Source of the DNA: Xanthobacteraceae bacterium | GTDB lineage: Bacteria > Pseudomonadota > Alphaproteobacteria > Rhizobiales > Xanthobacteraceae | NCBI GenBank assembly: GCA_022844485.1 | Contig: JALHLQ010000011.1 | Coordinates: 1 to 64,000 of the forward strand | Length of the DNA: 64,000 nt | Reading direction: 5' to 3' | Part shown: piece by piece, positions 24,770-33,011 of the stretch | Numbering within the stretch: the first letter of the stretch is position 1 | Layout: every line of letters starts with the position of its first letter | Program-made: the position numbers and the translations under genes | Notes under the pieces: generated by a model | Seen by the model: the letters and a program-made list of their open reading frames with translations, nothing else | Databases searched by the model: none | What the model was told of the DNA's origin: nothing

Positions 24770-26134
24770 ATGCTGGGCAGCACCGACATGGTCGCGATCC
24801 TCGCGGTGCTGCTCGTCCTTGTGTTTGCGGGCGTGCATATTGCCGTCGCGCTCGGCATCACCGCGTCGCTCGGCATCTACCTGATGACCGGCGACATCGA
24901 GGTGGTGCGGAGCTTCGTCGCCAATACCGCTTACGAGGCGCTGCGCGACTACGTGTTCGCGGTCATTCCGCTGTTCATGCTGATGGGCGATTTCCTTGCC
25001 AAATGCGGCGCGGCGAGCGATCTCTATACCTTGGCGAACCGATTGAGCCGCTGGCTGCCGGCGCGGCTCGCGGTCGCGACCATCATCGCGAATGCGATTT
25101 TCGCCTTCGTCACCGGCGTCAGCATCGCGGCGGCGGCCGCGTTCTCGCGCATCGCCTATCCGGAGATGATGCGCTACGGATACCGGCGCGATTTCGCGCT
25201 CGGCTGCATCGCCGGCAGCGCCTGCCTCGGCATGCTGATCCCGCCCTCCGTGCTCATGATCGTGTGGGGCGTGCTCACCGAAATCTCGATCGGCAAGCTG
25301 TTCCTCGCCGGCGTCATTCCGGGCCTGCTCGTCGCCGGCGGTTTCATCGTCTATGTCGTGGCGGCCGGCATCTTGAGGCCGGAGAATGTCGGGGAGACCA
25401 CGGTGCGGAGGATCGGCGCGGCGCCGCTGGGCGCCGCCGTCTCGCCGCGGGTCGCGCTCGCCGTGGGTGAAAGCGAGCCGCCGCTAGGGCCCTTGCTCGC
25501 CAGCACTGCCCTTGTCTTTTGTCTGATACTCGGCGTGCTCGGCTCGATCTGGCTCGGCATCTGCACGCCGACCGAAGGTGCGGGCGTCGGCGCGGTCGGC
25601 GCGCTCGTGCTCGCGTTGATCAAGGGCATCACGCCGCGCGACATCTGGCAGGTGGTGGTGAATGTCGGGCGCACCTCCGGCCCGCTGCTGCTGCTCCTCT
25701 TCTGCGCACAGCTCTATTCGCGCGTGCTGTCGATGACCGGCTTCACCGACATGGCGAAGACGTTCCTCTTGGGGGCCGGGCTCGATTCATGGGGCATCCT
25801 GCTCGTGATGCTCGCGATCTGGTTCGTGCTTGGCTGCCTGATCGATTCCATTTCGATCATCCTGCTGACGGTGCCGATCTTCTATCCGATCGCGATGCAA
25901 CTCGGCTTCGATCCGCTGGCCTTCGCGATCATCGGCATCCTTGCGATCGAAACGGGACTGCTCACCCCGCCATTCGGGATTCTCGTGTTCACGGTGAAAG
26001 CCTCGGTGGTCGATCGTGACGTGCAACTGTCGGAAATCTTCTGGGGCTCGATTCCCTATTGGCTGATCCTGATGGTCGTGGTCGCCATGATCGCCGTGTG
26101 GCCCGGGCTTGCGAGCTTCCTGCCAAATTTGTGA
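24770..26134 (+). CDS. dctM: TRAP transporter large permease DctM
   Basis: A 454-residue ion-coupled permease of the TRAP system, with about twelve or more helices. VFAVIPLFMLMGDFLAKCG, VTGVSIAAAAAFSRIAYPEM, GSACLGMLIPPSVLMIVWGVLTEISIGKLFLAGVIPGLL and IETGLLTPPFGILVFTVKA are DctM hallmarks. The ~30-residue insert between halves (NVGETTVRRIGAAPLG...) is slightly longer than usual. With dctP and dctQ it forms a complete sodium-dependent importer. Confidence 0.93.
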   Translation: MLGSTDMVAILAVLLVLVFAGVHIAVALGITASLGIYLMTGDIEVVRSFVANTAYEALRDYVFAVIPLFMLMGDFLAKCGAASDLYTLANRLSRWLPARLAVATIIANAIFAFVTGVSIAAAAAFSRIAYPEMMRYGYRRDFALGCIAGSACLGMLIPPSVLMIVWGVLTEISIGKLFLAGVIPGLLVAGGFIVYVVAAGILRPENVGETTVRRIGAAPLGAAVSPRVALAVGESEPPLGPLLASTALVFCLILGVLGSIWLGICTPTEGAGVGAVGALVLALIKGITPRDIWQVVVNVGRTSGPLLLLLFCAQLYSRVLSMTGFTDMAKTFLLGAGLDSWGILLVMLAIWFVLGCLIDSISIILLTVPIFYPIAMQLGFDPLAFAIIGILAIETGLLTPPFGILVFTVKASVVDRDVQLSEIFWGSIPYWLILMVVVAMIAVWPGLASFLPNL

Positions 26135-26147
26135 TTGTCGAGACGCC

Positions 26148-26981
26148 ATGAAGACCATCGCAGACAAGCGCCGCGCATTTCGCAAGCTGCATGAATCGGG
26201 GTGCTTCGTGATCCCCAATCCATGGGACATCGGCAGCGCGCGCTATCTGCAGTCGCTCGGCTTCAAGGCGCTGGCAACGACTTCGGCAGGCTTCGCCTTT
26301 TCGCAAGGCTTGGCCGACGGGCAGGTGCCGCGCAATCTCGTCCTGCGCCACTGCGCGGACATGGTCGAAGCCACAGAACTGCCCATCAATACCGATTTCG
26401 AAAACGGCTATGCGCGCGATCCGGCCGGCGTCGCGGAAAACGTGCGGCTGTGCTGCGAGACCGGCGTCGCCGGACTGTCGATCGAAGATTCGACCGGCGA
26501 GAAGGCGAAGCCGATCTACGAATTCGACCACGCGGTTGCGCGCATGCGTGCGGCGCGCGCGGCGATCGACAAGTCCGGGCATGACGTGATGCTGATCGGG
26601 CGCGCCGAGAACTTCCTCGTCGGCAGGCCCGATCTCGACGATACGATCGGGCGGCTGAAAGCCTATGCGGATGCCGGCGCCGATTGCCTTTATGCGCCGG
26701 CTTTGGCGACGCGCGAGCAGATCGTTGCAGTGGTCGAGGCGGTCGCGCCGAAACCGGTGAATGTTCTGATCGGCGGGCCCTTGGGCTTCACGGTCGACGA
26801 CATGGCGAAGCTCGGCGTCCGGCGCATCAGCGTCGGCGGCGCCATGGCGCGCGCGGCCTGGGGCGGATTCATGCGCGCCGCGCGCATGATCGCGCAAGAG
26901 GGCCGGTTCGATGCCTTTGCGGACGCGGCTTCGGGGGCGGATCTCAACAAGCTTTTCCGCAAGGAACAGAAGTCCTCGTGA
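26148..26981 (+). CDS. Isocitrate lyase/PEP mutase family enzyme
   Basis: A 277-residue TIM-barrel lyase of the ICL/PEPM superfamily. The order is FRKLHESGCFVIPNPWDIGSARYLQSLGF, ATTSAGFAFSQG, INTDFENGYARDP (the metal-binding acidic patch), GLSIEDSTG and LIGRAENFLVG. The catalytic K-K-C-G-H loop of isocitrate/2-methylisocitrate lyase is absent, so it is more like oxaloacetate decarboxylase/PEP-mutase-type members. It lies 13 nt after dctM and probably acts on the imported acid or its product. Confidence 0.85.
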   Translation: MKTIADKRRAFRKLHESGCFVIPNPWDIGSARYLQSLGFKALATTSAGFAFSQGLADGQVPRNLVLRHCADMVEATELPINTDFENGYARDPAGVAENVRLCCETGVAGLSIEDSTGEKAKPIYEFDHAVARMRAARAAIDKSGHDVMLIGRAENFLVGRPDLDDTIGRLKAYADAGADCLYAPALATREQIVAVVEAVAPKPVNVLIGGPLGFTVDDMAKLGVRRISVGGAMARAAWGGFMRAARMIAQEGRFDAFADAASGADLNKLFRKEQKSS

Positions 26982-27694
26982 GCGCGGGTTCTTCAGAGCC
27001 CGATCCGAGGACGGGGCTGCCGGTTGGCCCGACGATCGACTCGACGCCGGCGCGGCTGCCCGGCCCGGTGGTCCTGCAAGGCCGCTACGGTCGCGTCGAA
27101 CGGCTGCAATCGCGCCACGCCGCGGATCTCTGGAAGGCGGTCGCAGGCCGCGAGGAGATCTGGGTCTATATGTCGGGTTATGGTCCGTTCGCGGACGAAG
27201 CATCCTTCGTGCACTGGGTCGAGAGCCGCATGGCGCTCAGTGATCCCTATTCCTACGCGATCGTCGATCCCAGGCGCGGCGCGGTCGGGATCGCGACGCT
27301 GATGGAGATCCGCCCCGCGATGCGCGTCATCGAGGTAGGCCACATCGTCTATTCGCCGGACTTGCAGCGCACCGCGCTCGGAACGGAGGCGCAATATCTC
27401 CTCACCGCCTACGCCATCGAGACGCTCGGCTATCGGCGCTATGAGTGGAAATGCAACGCGCTGAACGCTCCCTCGCGGCGCGCGGCCCTGCGCTACGGCT
27501 TTGCCTATGAAGGCATTCTGCGCCAGCACATGATCGCGAAAGGCCGCAACCGCGACACCGCCCTCTATTCGATTCTCGATTGCGAATGGCCGGCGCGCAA
27601 AGCCGCCTTCGAGAAATGGCTGGCGCCGGAGAACTTCGATGCCGCAGGGCGGCAAAAGACGAGACTGTCCGCGCTCAACGGGCTGCTCGCTTGA
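26978..27694 (+). CDS. GNAT-family acetyltransferase (RimJ/RimL-like)
   Basis: A 238-residue protein of the Acetyltransf_3 type. LQGRYGRVERLQSRHAADLWKAVAG, VGIATLMEIRPAMRVIEVGHIVYSPDLQRTALGTEAQYLLTAYAIETLGYRRYEWKCNALNAPSRRAALRYGFAYEGILRQH show the beta4-alpha3 acetyl-CoA region and the N-x-x-S-R-A motif. The start is GTG 26978, overlapping the stop of the lyase (GTGA), which implies coupled translation. The substrate is unknown. Confidence 0.87.
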   Translation: MSAGSSEPDPRTGLPVGPTIDSTPARLPGPVVLQGRYGRVERLQSRHAADLWKAVAGREEIWVYMSGYGPFADEASFVHWVESRMALSDPYSYAIVDPRRGAVGIATLMEIRPAMRVIEVGHIVYSPDLQRTALGTEAQYLLTAYAIETLGYRRYEWKCNALNAPSRRAALRYGFAYEGILRQHMIAKGRNRDTALYSILDCEWPARKAAFEKWLAPENFDAAGRQKTRLSALNGLLA

Positions 27695-27695
27695 G

Positions 27696-28145
27696 CTATT
27701 CGGTCAGGCGAATGCCGGCCGTGATCTCGTCTTGCACGAAGTCCGCGCAGGCGAAGGAAAACGGGCTGGCCGGGTCTGGTCTCGCATGCACGACCGTCCG
27801 GAAATCCTCGCAAGCGAGCTTGAGCCAGCCTGCCTGACAGTTGCGCAGCCCGCGGCGCAGCTTGAACACGATTTCGTTCACGCGACGGAAATCCTCCTCG
27901 GCCTCCGCGCTGCGCGCGAGATCGGCTGCGGAGTCGCCGGCGGCCGCGTGCCAGACCGTGCAAGCCGGGCTCATCGGCCGCTCCTCGGTGGCGGCAACCA
28001 GGGCCTCATCGCTTCGCGGCAGGAACATTGAGGAGACGATCACGCCCGCGCCGATCGCGAGTGCGACGGCGAGCATGTAGCGTGACCAGGCGTTGGCTAT
28101 CTGACGTTCGTTTGGGGTCAGCACAACAGTCAATCGGGGGCGCAT
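27696..28145 (-). CDS. Uncharacterised single-span membrane protein
   Basis: A 149-residue protein I do not recognise. It has a basic N-terminus, one membrane segment (about 23-41, YMLAVALAIGAGVIVSSMFLP) and a ~100-residue presumably periplasmic domain. That domain has four cysteines (ACTVWH, NCQAGWLKLACEDF, FACADF) that could form disulfides. It converges with the GNAT gene with 1 nt between stops. Confidence 0.6.
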   Translation of the reverse strand: MRPRLTVVLTPNERQIANAWSRYMLAVALAIGAGVIVSSMFLPRSDEALVAATEERPMSPACTVWHAAAGDSAADLARSAEAEEDFRRVNEIVFKLRRGLRNCQAGWLKLACEDFRTVVHARPDPASPFSFACADFVQDEITAGIRLTE

Positions 28146-28337
28146 TCAAGCTCTCCTTGACGGAATTTGGATCGGCGTCGGGCTGGTTGATGGTCCGCAG
28201 ACTACCGCCTGAGCTCAGGGGCGAAGTATGAGCCGCTTCACATAAGGGGTTCCTTCGTTCGCGCTCTGGTTTGCCTCCCCAATCCGGGATAGTGAACGGC
28301 GGGCGGCGCGCCGCCGTCGCAGGTTTGGGGGAAAGCC

Positions 28338-29096
28338 ATGGCCGGACGTTTGAAGGGCAAAGTCGCGCTCGTCACCGCGGCGGGGCAGGGGATCGGACGC
28401 GCCATCGCGGAAGCCTTCGCCGCCGAGGGCGCGACGGTGATCGCGACCGACATCGATCCGAAGAAATTGAAAGGCTTGCGGCGCGCGGAAAAACTGAAGC
28501 TCGACGTGCGGTCAGACGAGGCGGTGACCGCGCTGGGCCGGGACATTGTCCGGCGCCTCGGTCCGGTTGAGGTGCTGGCAAATTGCGCGGGCTTCGTGCA
28601 TCACGGCACCGTGCTCGATTGCGCGGACGAGGAGTGGGATTTCGCCTTCGACCTCAATGTCCGCTCGATGCACCGCACGATCAAAACGTTTCTTCCCGGC
28701 ATGCTGAAGCAGAAGAAGGGCTCGATCATCAATATCGCCTCGATCGCGTCGTCCGTGAGCGGATTGCCGAACCGCTACGTCTATGGCGCGACCAAGGCCG
28801 CAGTGATCGGCCTGACGAAATCGGTCGCCGCGGATTTCATCAAGCAGGGCGTGCGCGCGAACGCGATCTGTCCGGGCACGGTGCAGTCGCCCTCGCTCGA
28901 CGAGCGCATTGCCGCGCTCGCGAAGCAGACCGGCCAGTCGCTCAAGGCCGTGCGCCAGGCTTTCATCGATCGGCAGCCGATGGGGCGGCTCGGCACGGCC
29001 GAGGAGATCGCCGCGTTTGCGGTCTATCTCGCCTCCGACGAGGCGGCGTTTACGACCGGGCAATTCCATCTGGTCGATGGCGGATTTGCGATGTAA
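28338..29096 (+). CDS. SDR oxidoreductase, BDH2/2-keto-3-deoxy-L-fuconate dehydrogenase-like
   Basis: A 252-residue classical SDR. The NAD site is VTAAGQGIG; the catalytic Ser is in IASIASSVSG and Tyr/Lys in YVYGATKAAVIGLTKSVAADF. CAGFVHHGTVLDCADEEWDFAFDLNVRSMHRTIKTFLPGML closely resembles the DHRS6/BDH2 group, whose bacterial members oxidise 2-keto-3-deoxy-L-fuconate or similar acids. The neighbouring dehydrogenase of the DenD type supports a sugar-acid role. Confidence 0.87.
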   Translation: MAGRLKGKVALVTAAGQGIGRAIAEAFAAEGATVIATDIDPKKLKGLRRAEKLKLDVRSDEAVTALGRDIVRRLGPVEVLANCAGFVHHGTVLDCADEEWDFAFDLNVRSMHRTIKTFLPGMLKQKKGSIINIASIASSVSGLPNRYVYGATKAAVIGLTKSVAADFIKQGVRANAICPGTVQSPSLDERIAALAKQTGQSLKAVRQAFIDRQPMGRLGTAEEIAAFAVYLASDEAAFTTGQFHLVDGGFAM

Positions 29097-29143
29097 TCCC
29101 TCTCGCGAAGCGGAGAGGGATGAAAGAAACCGGGGTGAACGGA

Positions 29144-30127
29144 ATGCACGTTCTGATACTCGGTGCGGCGGGCATGATCGGCCGCAAGCTGACGGAGCGG
29201 CTTGTTCGCGACGGCGCGCTCAACGGCGGCGCGATCGAGCGGTTGACGCTCACCGATGTCGGTGCGCCCGCGCGGCCAACTATGTCCGCGGGTCAGGCCG
29301 AGACAGCCGCGTCGGACCTGTCCGCGCCCGGCGAGGCGGAGAAGGCCATCGCGGCCAAGCCGGACGTGATCTTTCATCTCGCCGCCATCGTGTCGGGCGA
29401 AGCCGAGCTCGATTTCGACAAGGGCTACCGTATCAATCTCGACGGCACGCGCTTTCTGCTCGAAGCCGTCCGCAAGGCGGGCGACGGCTATCGGCCGAAG
29501 CTCATCTTCACGTCATCGGCCGCGGTGTTCGGCGCGCCGTTCCCGCCGGCGATCCCGGACGACTTCCATCTCACGCCGCTGACGAGCTACGGCACGCAAA
29601 AGGCGATGGGCGAACTCCTGCTCGCGGACTATACGCGGCGCGGCTTTGTGGACGGCGTCGGCCTGCGGTTTCCCACAATCTGCGTACGGCCGGGCGCTCC
29701 GAACAAGGCGGCCTCGGGCTTCTTTTCCGGGATCATTCGCGAGCCGCTGGCCGGGCACGAGGCGGTGCTGCCGGTCGCCGACAACGTGCGGCACACGCAT
29801 GCGAGCCCGCGCGCGGCGGTGGGATTTCTCATCCACGCCGCGGGGCTGACACGCGAACAGCTCGGGCCGCGCATCAACATCACCATGCCGGGCGTGTCGG
29901 TAACAGTCGGCGAGCAGATCGCGTCGCTCAAGCGGATCGCCGGCGAGAAGGTCGCCGCGCGCATCCGGCGGGAGCCGGACGCGCTGGTCGCGCGCATCGT
30001 CAGCGGCTGGCCGGAGCGGTTCGACGCACGGCGAGCCGCGGAGCTCGGCTTCCGCGCCGAGACCTCCTTCGACGAGATCGTGCGCATCCATATCGAGGAC
30101 GAGCTGCAGGGGAAGATCGCCGCGTGA
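29144..30127 (+). CDS. denD: D-erythronate dehydrogenase-like NAD-dependent epimerase/dehydratase family protein
   Basis: A 327-residue extended SDR. The Rossmann motif is MHVLILGAAGMIGRKLTERLV, with SSAAVFGAPFP and the catalytic YGTQKAMGELLL. FPTICVRPGAPNKAASGFFSGIIREPLAGHEAVLPV is characteristic of the DenD group, which oxidises D-erythronate to 2-keto-erythronate. The kinase and isomerase partners of that pathway are not in the window. ATG 29144 is chosen; ATG 29120, eight codons upstream, lies at the end of a hairpin and is an alternative. Confidence 0.8.
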   Translation: MHVLILGAAGMIGRKLTERLVRDGALNGGAIERLTLTDVGAPARPTMSAGQAETAASDLSAPGEAEKAIAAKPDVIFHLAAIVSGEAELDFDKGYRINLDGTRFLLEAVRKAGDGYRPKLIFTSSAAVFGAPFPPAIPDDFHLTPLTSYGTQKAMGELLLADYTRRGFVDGVGLRFPTICVRPGAPNKAASGFFSGIIREPLAGHEAVLPVADNVRHTHASPRAAVGFLIHAAGLTREQLGPRINITMPGVSVTVGEQIASLKRIAGEKVAARIRREPDALVARIVSGWPERFDARRAAELGFRAETSFDEIVRIHIEDELQGKIAA

Positions 30128-30134
30128 TTTCCTA

Positions 30135-30279
30135 GTCCCTCCCCTGAAAGGGGAGGGTGGCGAGCGAAGCGAGCCGGGTGGGGTCGGCGTTCCTCGGTTC
30201 GACCCCCACCCCGCTCCTCTTGCTCCCGCTTCGCTCGACGAGCGACCCTCCCCGTCCAGGGGCCTTCCAGGGGGAGGGA
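30135..30279. repeat. Intergenic palindromic repeat (CCCTCCCC...GGGGAGGG type)
   Basis: TCCCTCCCCTGAAAGGGGAGGGTGG...AGCGAAGCGAGCC...GACCCCCACCCCGCTC...CGAGCGACCCTCCCCGTCCAGGGG is a nested palindrome. A shorter relative lies at 31153-31246. Its right end, GGGGGAGGGATT, serves as the apparent ribosome site of the map gene. Confidence 0.8.
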
Positions 30280-30281
30280 TT

Positions 30282-31127
30282 GTGAATTACATCACCCCCA
30301 TGACCTATATCGACGCCGCGGTCGCGCCCCCGCGCAAGAACGGACAGATCAAAATCTACGGCCCGGAGGCTTTCGCCGGCATGCGCAAGGCCGGGCGGCT
30401 CGTGGCCGAATGTCTCGACATGCTCGTCGATGAGGTGAAGCCCGGCGTGACAACCGAGCACCTCGACCGGCTGGCCTACGAATTCGCGATGGATCATGGC
30501 GCGAAGCCCGCGACGCTGATGTATCGCGGCTACACGAAGTCCACCTGCACCTCGATCAATCACGTCGTCTGCCACGGCATCCCGAACGACAAGCCGATGC
30601 GCGAGGGCGACATCGTCAACATCGACGTGACGCTGATCGTGGAGGGTTGGCACGGCGACTCGAGCCGAATGTTCGCCGCGGGTCCGATTTCGCGCCGCGC
30701 CGAGCGGCTGATCGAGGTCACCTACGAGGCGATGATGCGCGGCATCGCCGCGATCCGCCCTGGCGGCACCACCGGCGATATCGGCGCCGCCATCCAGAGC
30801 TTTGTCGAGCCGCAGCACATGTCGGTCGTGCGCGATTTCTGCGGGCATGGACTCGGGCGGCTGTTTCATGACGAGCCGAACATCGTGCATGTCGGCCGGC
30901 CCGGCGAGGGACTCGTGCTCAAGCCCGGCATGTTCTTCACCGTCGAGCCGATGATCAATCTCGGCCGGCCGCATGTGAAGGTGCTCTCGGACGGCTGGAC
31001 GGCGGTGACGCGGGACCGCTCGCTCTCGGCGCAATTCGAGCACACGGTCGGCGTGACCAAGACCGGCGTCGAGATTTTCACGCTGTCCCCGCGAAAGCTC
31101 GACAAGCCCACTTACGAACGCGCCTGA
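30282..31127 (+). CDS. map: Type I methionine aminopeptidase
   Basis: It removes the N-terminal methionine from nascent proteins. The 281-residue chain has all five metal ligands: D115 (VNIDVT), D126 (WHGDSSRM), H189 (FCGHGLG), E222 (FTVEPMI) and E253 (QFEHTV); H98 in VCHGIPN is the substrate-contact histidine. The start is GTG 30282, with GGGGAGGGATT upstream; ATG 30300 is an alternative. It is followed by radC, an order seen in other Hyphomicrobiales. Confidence 0.95.
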   Translation: MNYITPMTYIDAAVAPPRKNGQIKIYGPEAFAGMRKAGRLVAECLDMLVDEVKPGVTTEHLDRLAYEFAMDHGAKPATLMYRGYTKSTCTSINHVVCHGIPNDKPMREGDIVNIDVTLIVEGWHGDSSRMFAAGPISRRAERLIEVTYEAMMRGIAAIRPGGTTGDIGAAIQSFVEPQHMSVVRDFCGHGLGRLFHDEPNIVHVGRPGEGLVLKPGMFFTVEPMINLGRPHVKVLSDGWTAVTRDRSLSAQFEHTVGVTKTGVEIFTLSPRKLDKPTYERA

Positions 31128-31152
31128 CGCTGCACGATGTCGACTGCGATTT

Positions 31153-31246
31153 TCCCTCCCCCTGAAAGGGGGAGGGCCAGGGTGGGGGTCAGTGATCCCC
31201 ACCCGGTTTTGCTTCGCAAACGACCTCCCCTTTCCAAGGGGAGGTA
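31153..31246. repeat. Intergenic palindromic repeat, short copy
   Basis: CCCTCCCCCTGAAAGGGGGAGGG, then GGTGGGGGTCAGTGATCCCCACCC, then CCTCCCCTTTCCAAGGGGAGG. It shares the CCCTCCCCTGAAAGGGGAGGG head with the repeat before map. Confidence 0.75.
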
Positions 31247-31356
31247 TGACGCTCAATCAGGTTTGTCTGAAGTCCTTTTGCCGGCGATTGCCAAGCACGG
31301 CGGAATTCAGTCATTCTGACAGGCGCGCATCTATGCGCGAGGCACCAGGAGACTTG

Positions 31357-32082
31357 ATGCCGGGTTCCTCTCCCCGCCGGAAGAATTCATCCGGACCAGC
31401 CGATGCGGCCGTGCCCCATTTCCACGGGCATCGCGACCGTTTGCGCGCGCGCTTTCGCGAGGCCGGGGCGGAGGCCTTGGCGGATTATGAATTGCTCGAG
31501 CTCTTGTTATTCCGCGCAATACCGCGGCGCGACGTCAAGCCGATCGCGAAGGGGCTTCTCGCCAAATTCGGCTCGTTCGCGGAGGTTGTGGCGGCGCCGG
31601 AAGCGCGGCTGAAGGAAGTGGCAGGGCTCGGCGAGGCGGCGATCGTCGAGTTGAAGGTCGTGCACGCGGCGGCGAGCCGCTTTGCGCGGGGCGAAATCCG
31701 GCGGCGGCCGGTGCTGGCGTCGTGGTCGGCGGTGATCGACTACTGCCGCACGGCGATGGGCTTTGCCGAGGTCGAGCAGTTCCGCATCCTGTTTCTCGAC
31801 AAGCGCAACCAGTTGATCGCCGACGAGGTGCAGCAGAGAGGCACGGTCGATCATACGCCCGTCTATCCGCGCGAGGTGGTCAAGCGCGCGCTGGAATTGA
31901 GCGCCACCGCGGTCGTGCTCGTGCACAATCATCCCTCGGGCGATCCGACGCCGTCGCAGGCCGACATCCAGATGACGAAGGCGATCGTGGAGGTAGCGAC
32001 GCCGCTCGGCATTGCCGTGCACGATCACATCATCGTCGGGAAAAGCGGGCATGCAAGTTTGAAGGGGTTGAAGTTGATCTAG
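31357..32082 (+). CDS. radC: RadC/JAB-domain protein
   Basis: A 241-residue protein with an N-terminal helix-hairpin-helix region (about 40-105, [18 protein letters not shown]) and a JAMM/MPN+ metal site H190-N-H192[11 protein letters not shown]203. The family is historically called DNA repair protein RadC, but its function is unsettled and many members belong to mobile elements. Here the context next to map is chromosomal. ATG 31357 is preferred because GGAG lies five bases upstream; ATG 31333 lacks a site. Confidence 0.9.
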   Translation: MPGSSPRRKNSSGPADAAVPHFHGHRDRLRARFREAGAEALADYELLELLLFRAIPRRDVKPIAKGLLAKFGSFAEVVAAPEARLKEVAGLGEAAIVELKVVHAAASRFARGEIRRRPVLASWSAVIDYCRTAMGFAEVEQFRILFLDKRNQLIADEVQQRGTVDHTPVYPREVVKRALELSATAVVLVHNHPSGDPTPSQADIQMTKAIVEVATPLGIAVHDHIIVGKSGHASLKGLKLI

Positions 32083-32253
32083 TCGACCGCGCTTGCAAAG
32101 AGCGAGGCCGGTGACGATCGATCGCGCCATGATCCAGATTCAGGCGACGCCTGCCGTTACCCTGCTGCATCGGCTCCGAAATTAATGTAAGAATGCTGCC
32201 GACTCAGCGCGCCCTGCCCGAGCCGATACGCGCGCACCATCAGGAGACTTTCG

Positions 32254-32469
32254 ATGCGCTATACGGTGGTTTTGGAGCAAGAAGAGGATGGTGGATACGT
32301 CGCCAGCGTGCCGGCAATGCCAGGATGCGTCAGCCAGGGCGACACCCGCGCGGAGGCGCTGAGCAACATTCGGGAAGCCATCGAACTTTACGTTGAGGAC
32401 TGCCGCGATGCTGGCGATCCAGTGCCAACCGAGGCAGGCAAGGAGTTTGTAGAAGTCGAGGCCGCGTAG
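32254..32469 (+). CDS. HicB-like antitoxin domain protein (orphan)
   Basis: A 71-residue protein MRYTVVLEQEEDGGYVASVPAMPGCVSQGDTRAEALSNIREAIELYVEDCRDAGDPVP, a typical HicB partial RNase-H fold. No C-terminal DNA-binding helix-turn-helix or ribbon-helix-helix is present. No hicA toxin ORF (about 60 residues, lysine-rich with a GSH motif) occurs on either side. It may be a solitary regulator or the remnant of a toxin-antitoxin pair. A clear AGGAG precedes the start. Confidence 0.85.
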   Translation: MRYTVVLEQEEDGGYVASVPAMPGCVSQGDTRAEALSNIREAIELYVEDCRDAGDPVPTEAGKEFVEVEAA

Positions 32470-32819
32470 GCCAACGTGTCCGCAGTGACGTGGCCAAGCT
32501 CCCAGGCAGCGCCCCCAATTTCTCCTGGCGGAGCCTGGAATTTCATTACGCGGATCAAGCCGGCGAGACCGAGCGCGGTTCTTCTCGGGCCAGTCAATCG
32601 ACCCGCGCTCGCCGGTGTTCGGCTTTACCGAGACCGGCAGCACGGCGGACTACATCGGCCGCGGGGTCGCCGATCATCGTCGGCAAGAACGGACATGCGA
32701 GCTTGAAGGGGATGCGGTCGATTGAGCGCTCGGCCTTGGGCGCGATGGCGCGAAGGCCGTAAAGCCCGGGCCGCGATTCTGAATTGCCCGCCGACGCACA
32801 GTGCGCTAGTTGTGGCGAA
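32470..32819. other. Region of gene debris, including a radC 3' fragment
   Basis: No credible full gene lies here. At 32673-32724 the plus strand encodes IIVGKNGHASLKGMRSIE, nearly identical to the RadC C-terminus [18 protein letters not shown]. In a different frame just before it, FSGQSIDPRSPVFGFTETGSTADYIGRG reads like part of a real protein that I cannot identify. This suggests fusion of decayed fragments. Confidence 0.6.
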
Positions 32820-32892
32820 GCGGGGCCTTCGACGGTCGCCCCGCCTTCTCAAGGCCCGCGGGCCCAAGCACCGTCTCCTTCGAAAGGAGGGG
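32820..32892 (+). ncRNA. chrB-like pseudoknotted leader RNA (orphan copy)
   Basis: P1 is GCGGGGC (32820-32826) with GCCCCGC (32838-32844). Its loop GACGGT (32831-32836) can pair with ACCGTC (32870-32875) as a pseudoknot. A GC-rich hairpin GGCCCGCGGGCC lies between. P2 is CTCCTT/AAGGAG (32875-32880 with 32884-32889) and hides the AGGAGG ribosome site. The sequence CCCAAGCACCGTCTCCT is shared exactly with the leader of the chromate operon at 42683. Downstream are a 9-codon ORF and a TauE/SafE permease, not chrB. Confidence 0.7.
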
Positions 32893-32895
32893 ACC

Positions 32896-32925
32896 ATGCC
32901 GGCTGAGCCGCTTTTCGTCGGATAA
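32896..32925 (+). CDS. Nine-codon ORF behind the leader RNA
   Basis: ATG CCG GCT GAG CCG CTT TTC GTC GGA TAA (MPAEPLFVG) begins 6 nt after an AGGAGGGG ribosome site held in the leader hairpin. It is either a tiny leader peptide or the stump of a lost chrB-like gene. The next gene on the strand is the TauE/SafE permease, 86 nt further. Confidence 0.4.
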   Translation: MPAEPLFVG

Positions 32926-33011
32926 CCACATCGCAGACAGGGGATATCGCGGCCTCCCCTCAAGATGGATTTCCCATCCAAGCGCTGCTCGCCTCGAATT
33001 GGGAGCGAGTC

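Noticed and set aside
32083-32253. Search for a hicA toxin upstream of the hicB-like gene
   Set aside because: No ORF of suitable size or lysine-rich composition is present in this 171-nt gap or just downstream.
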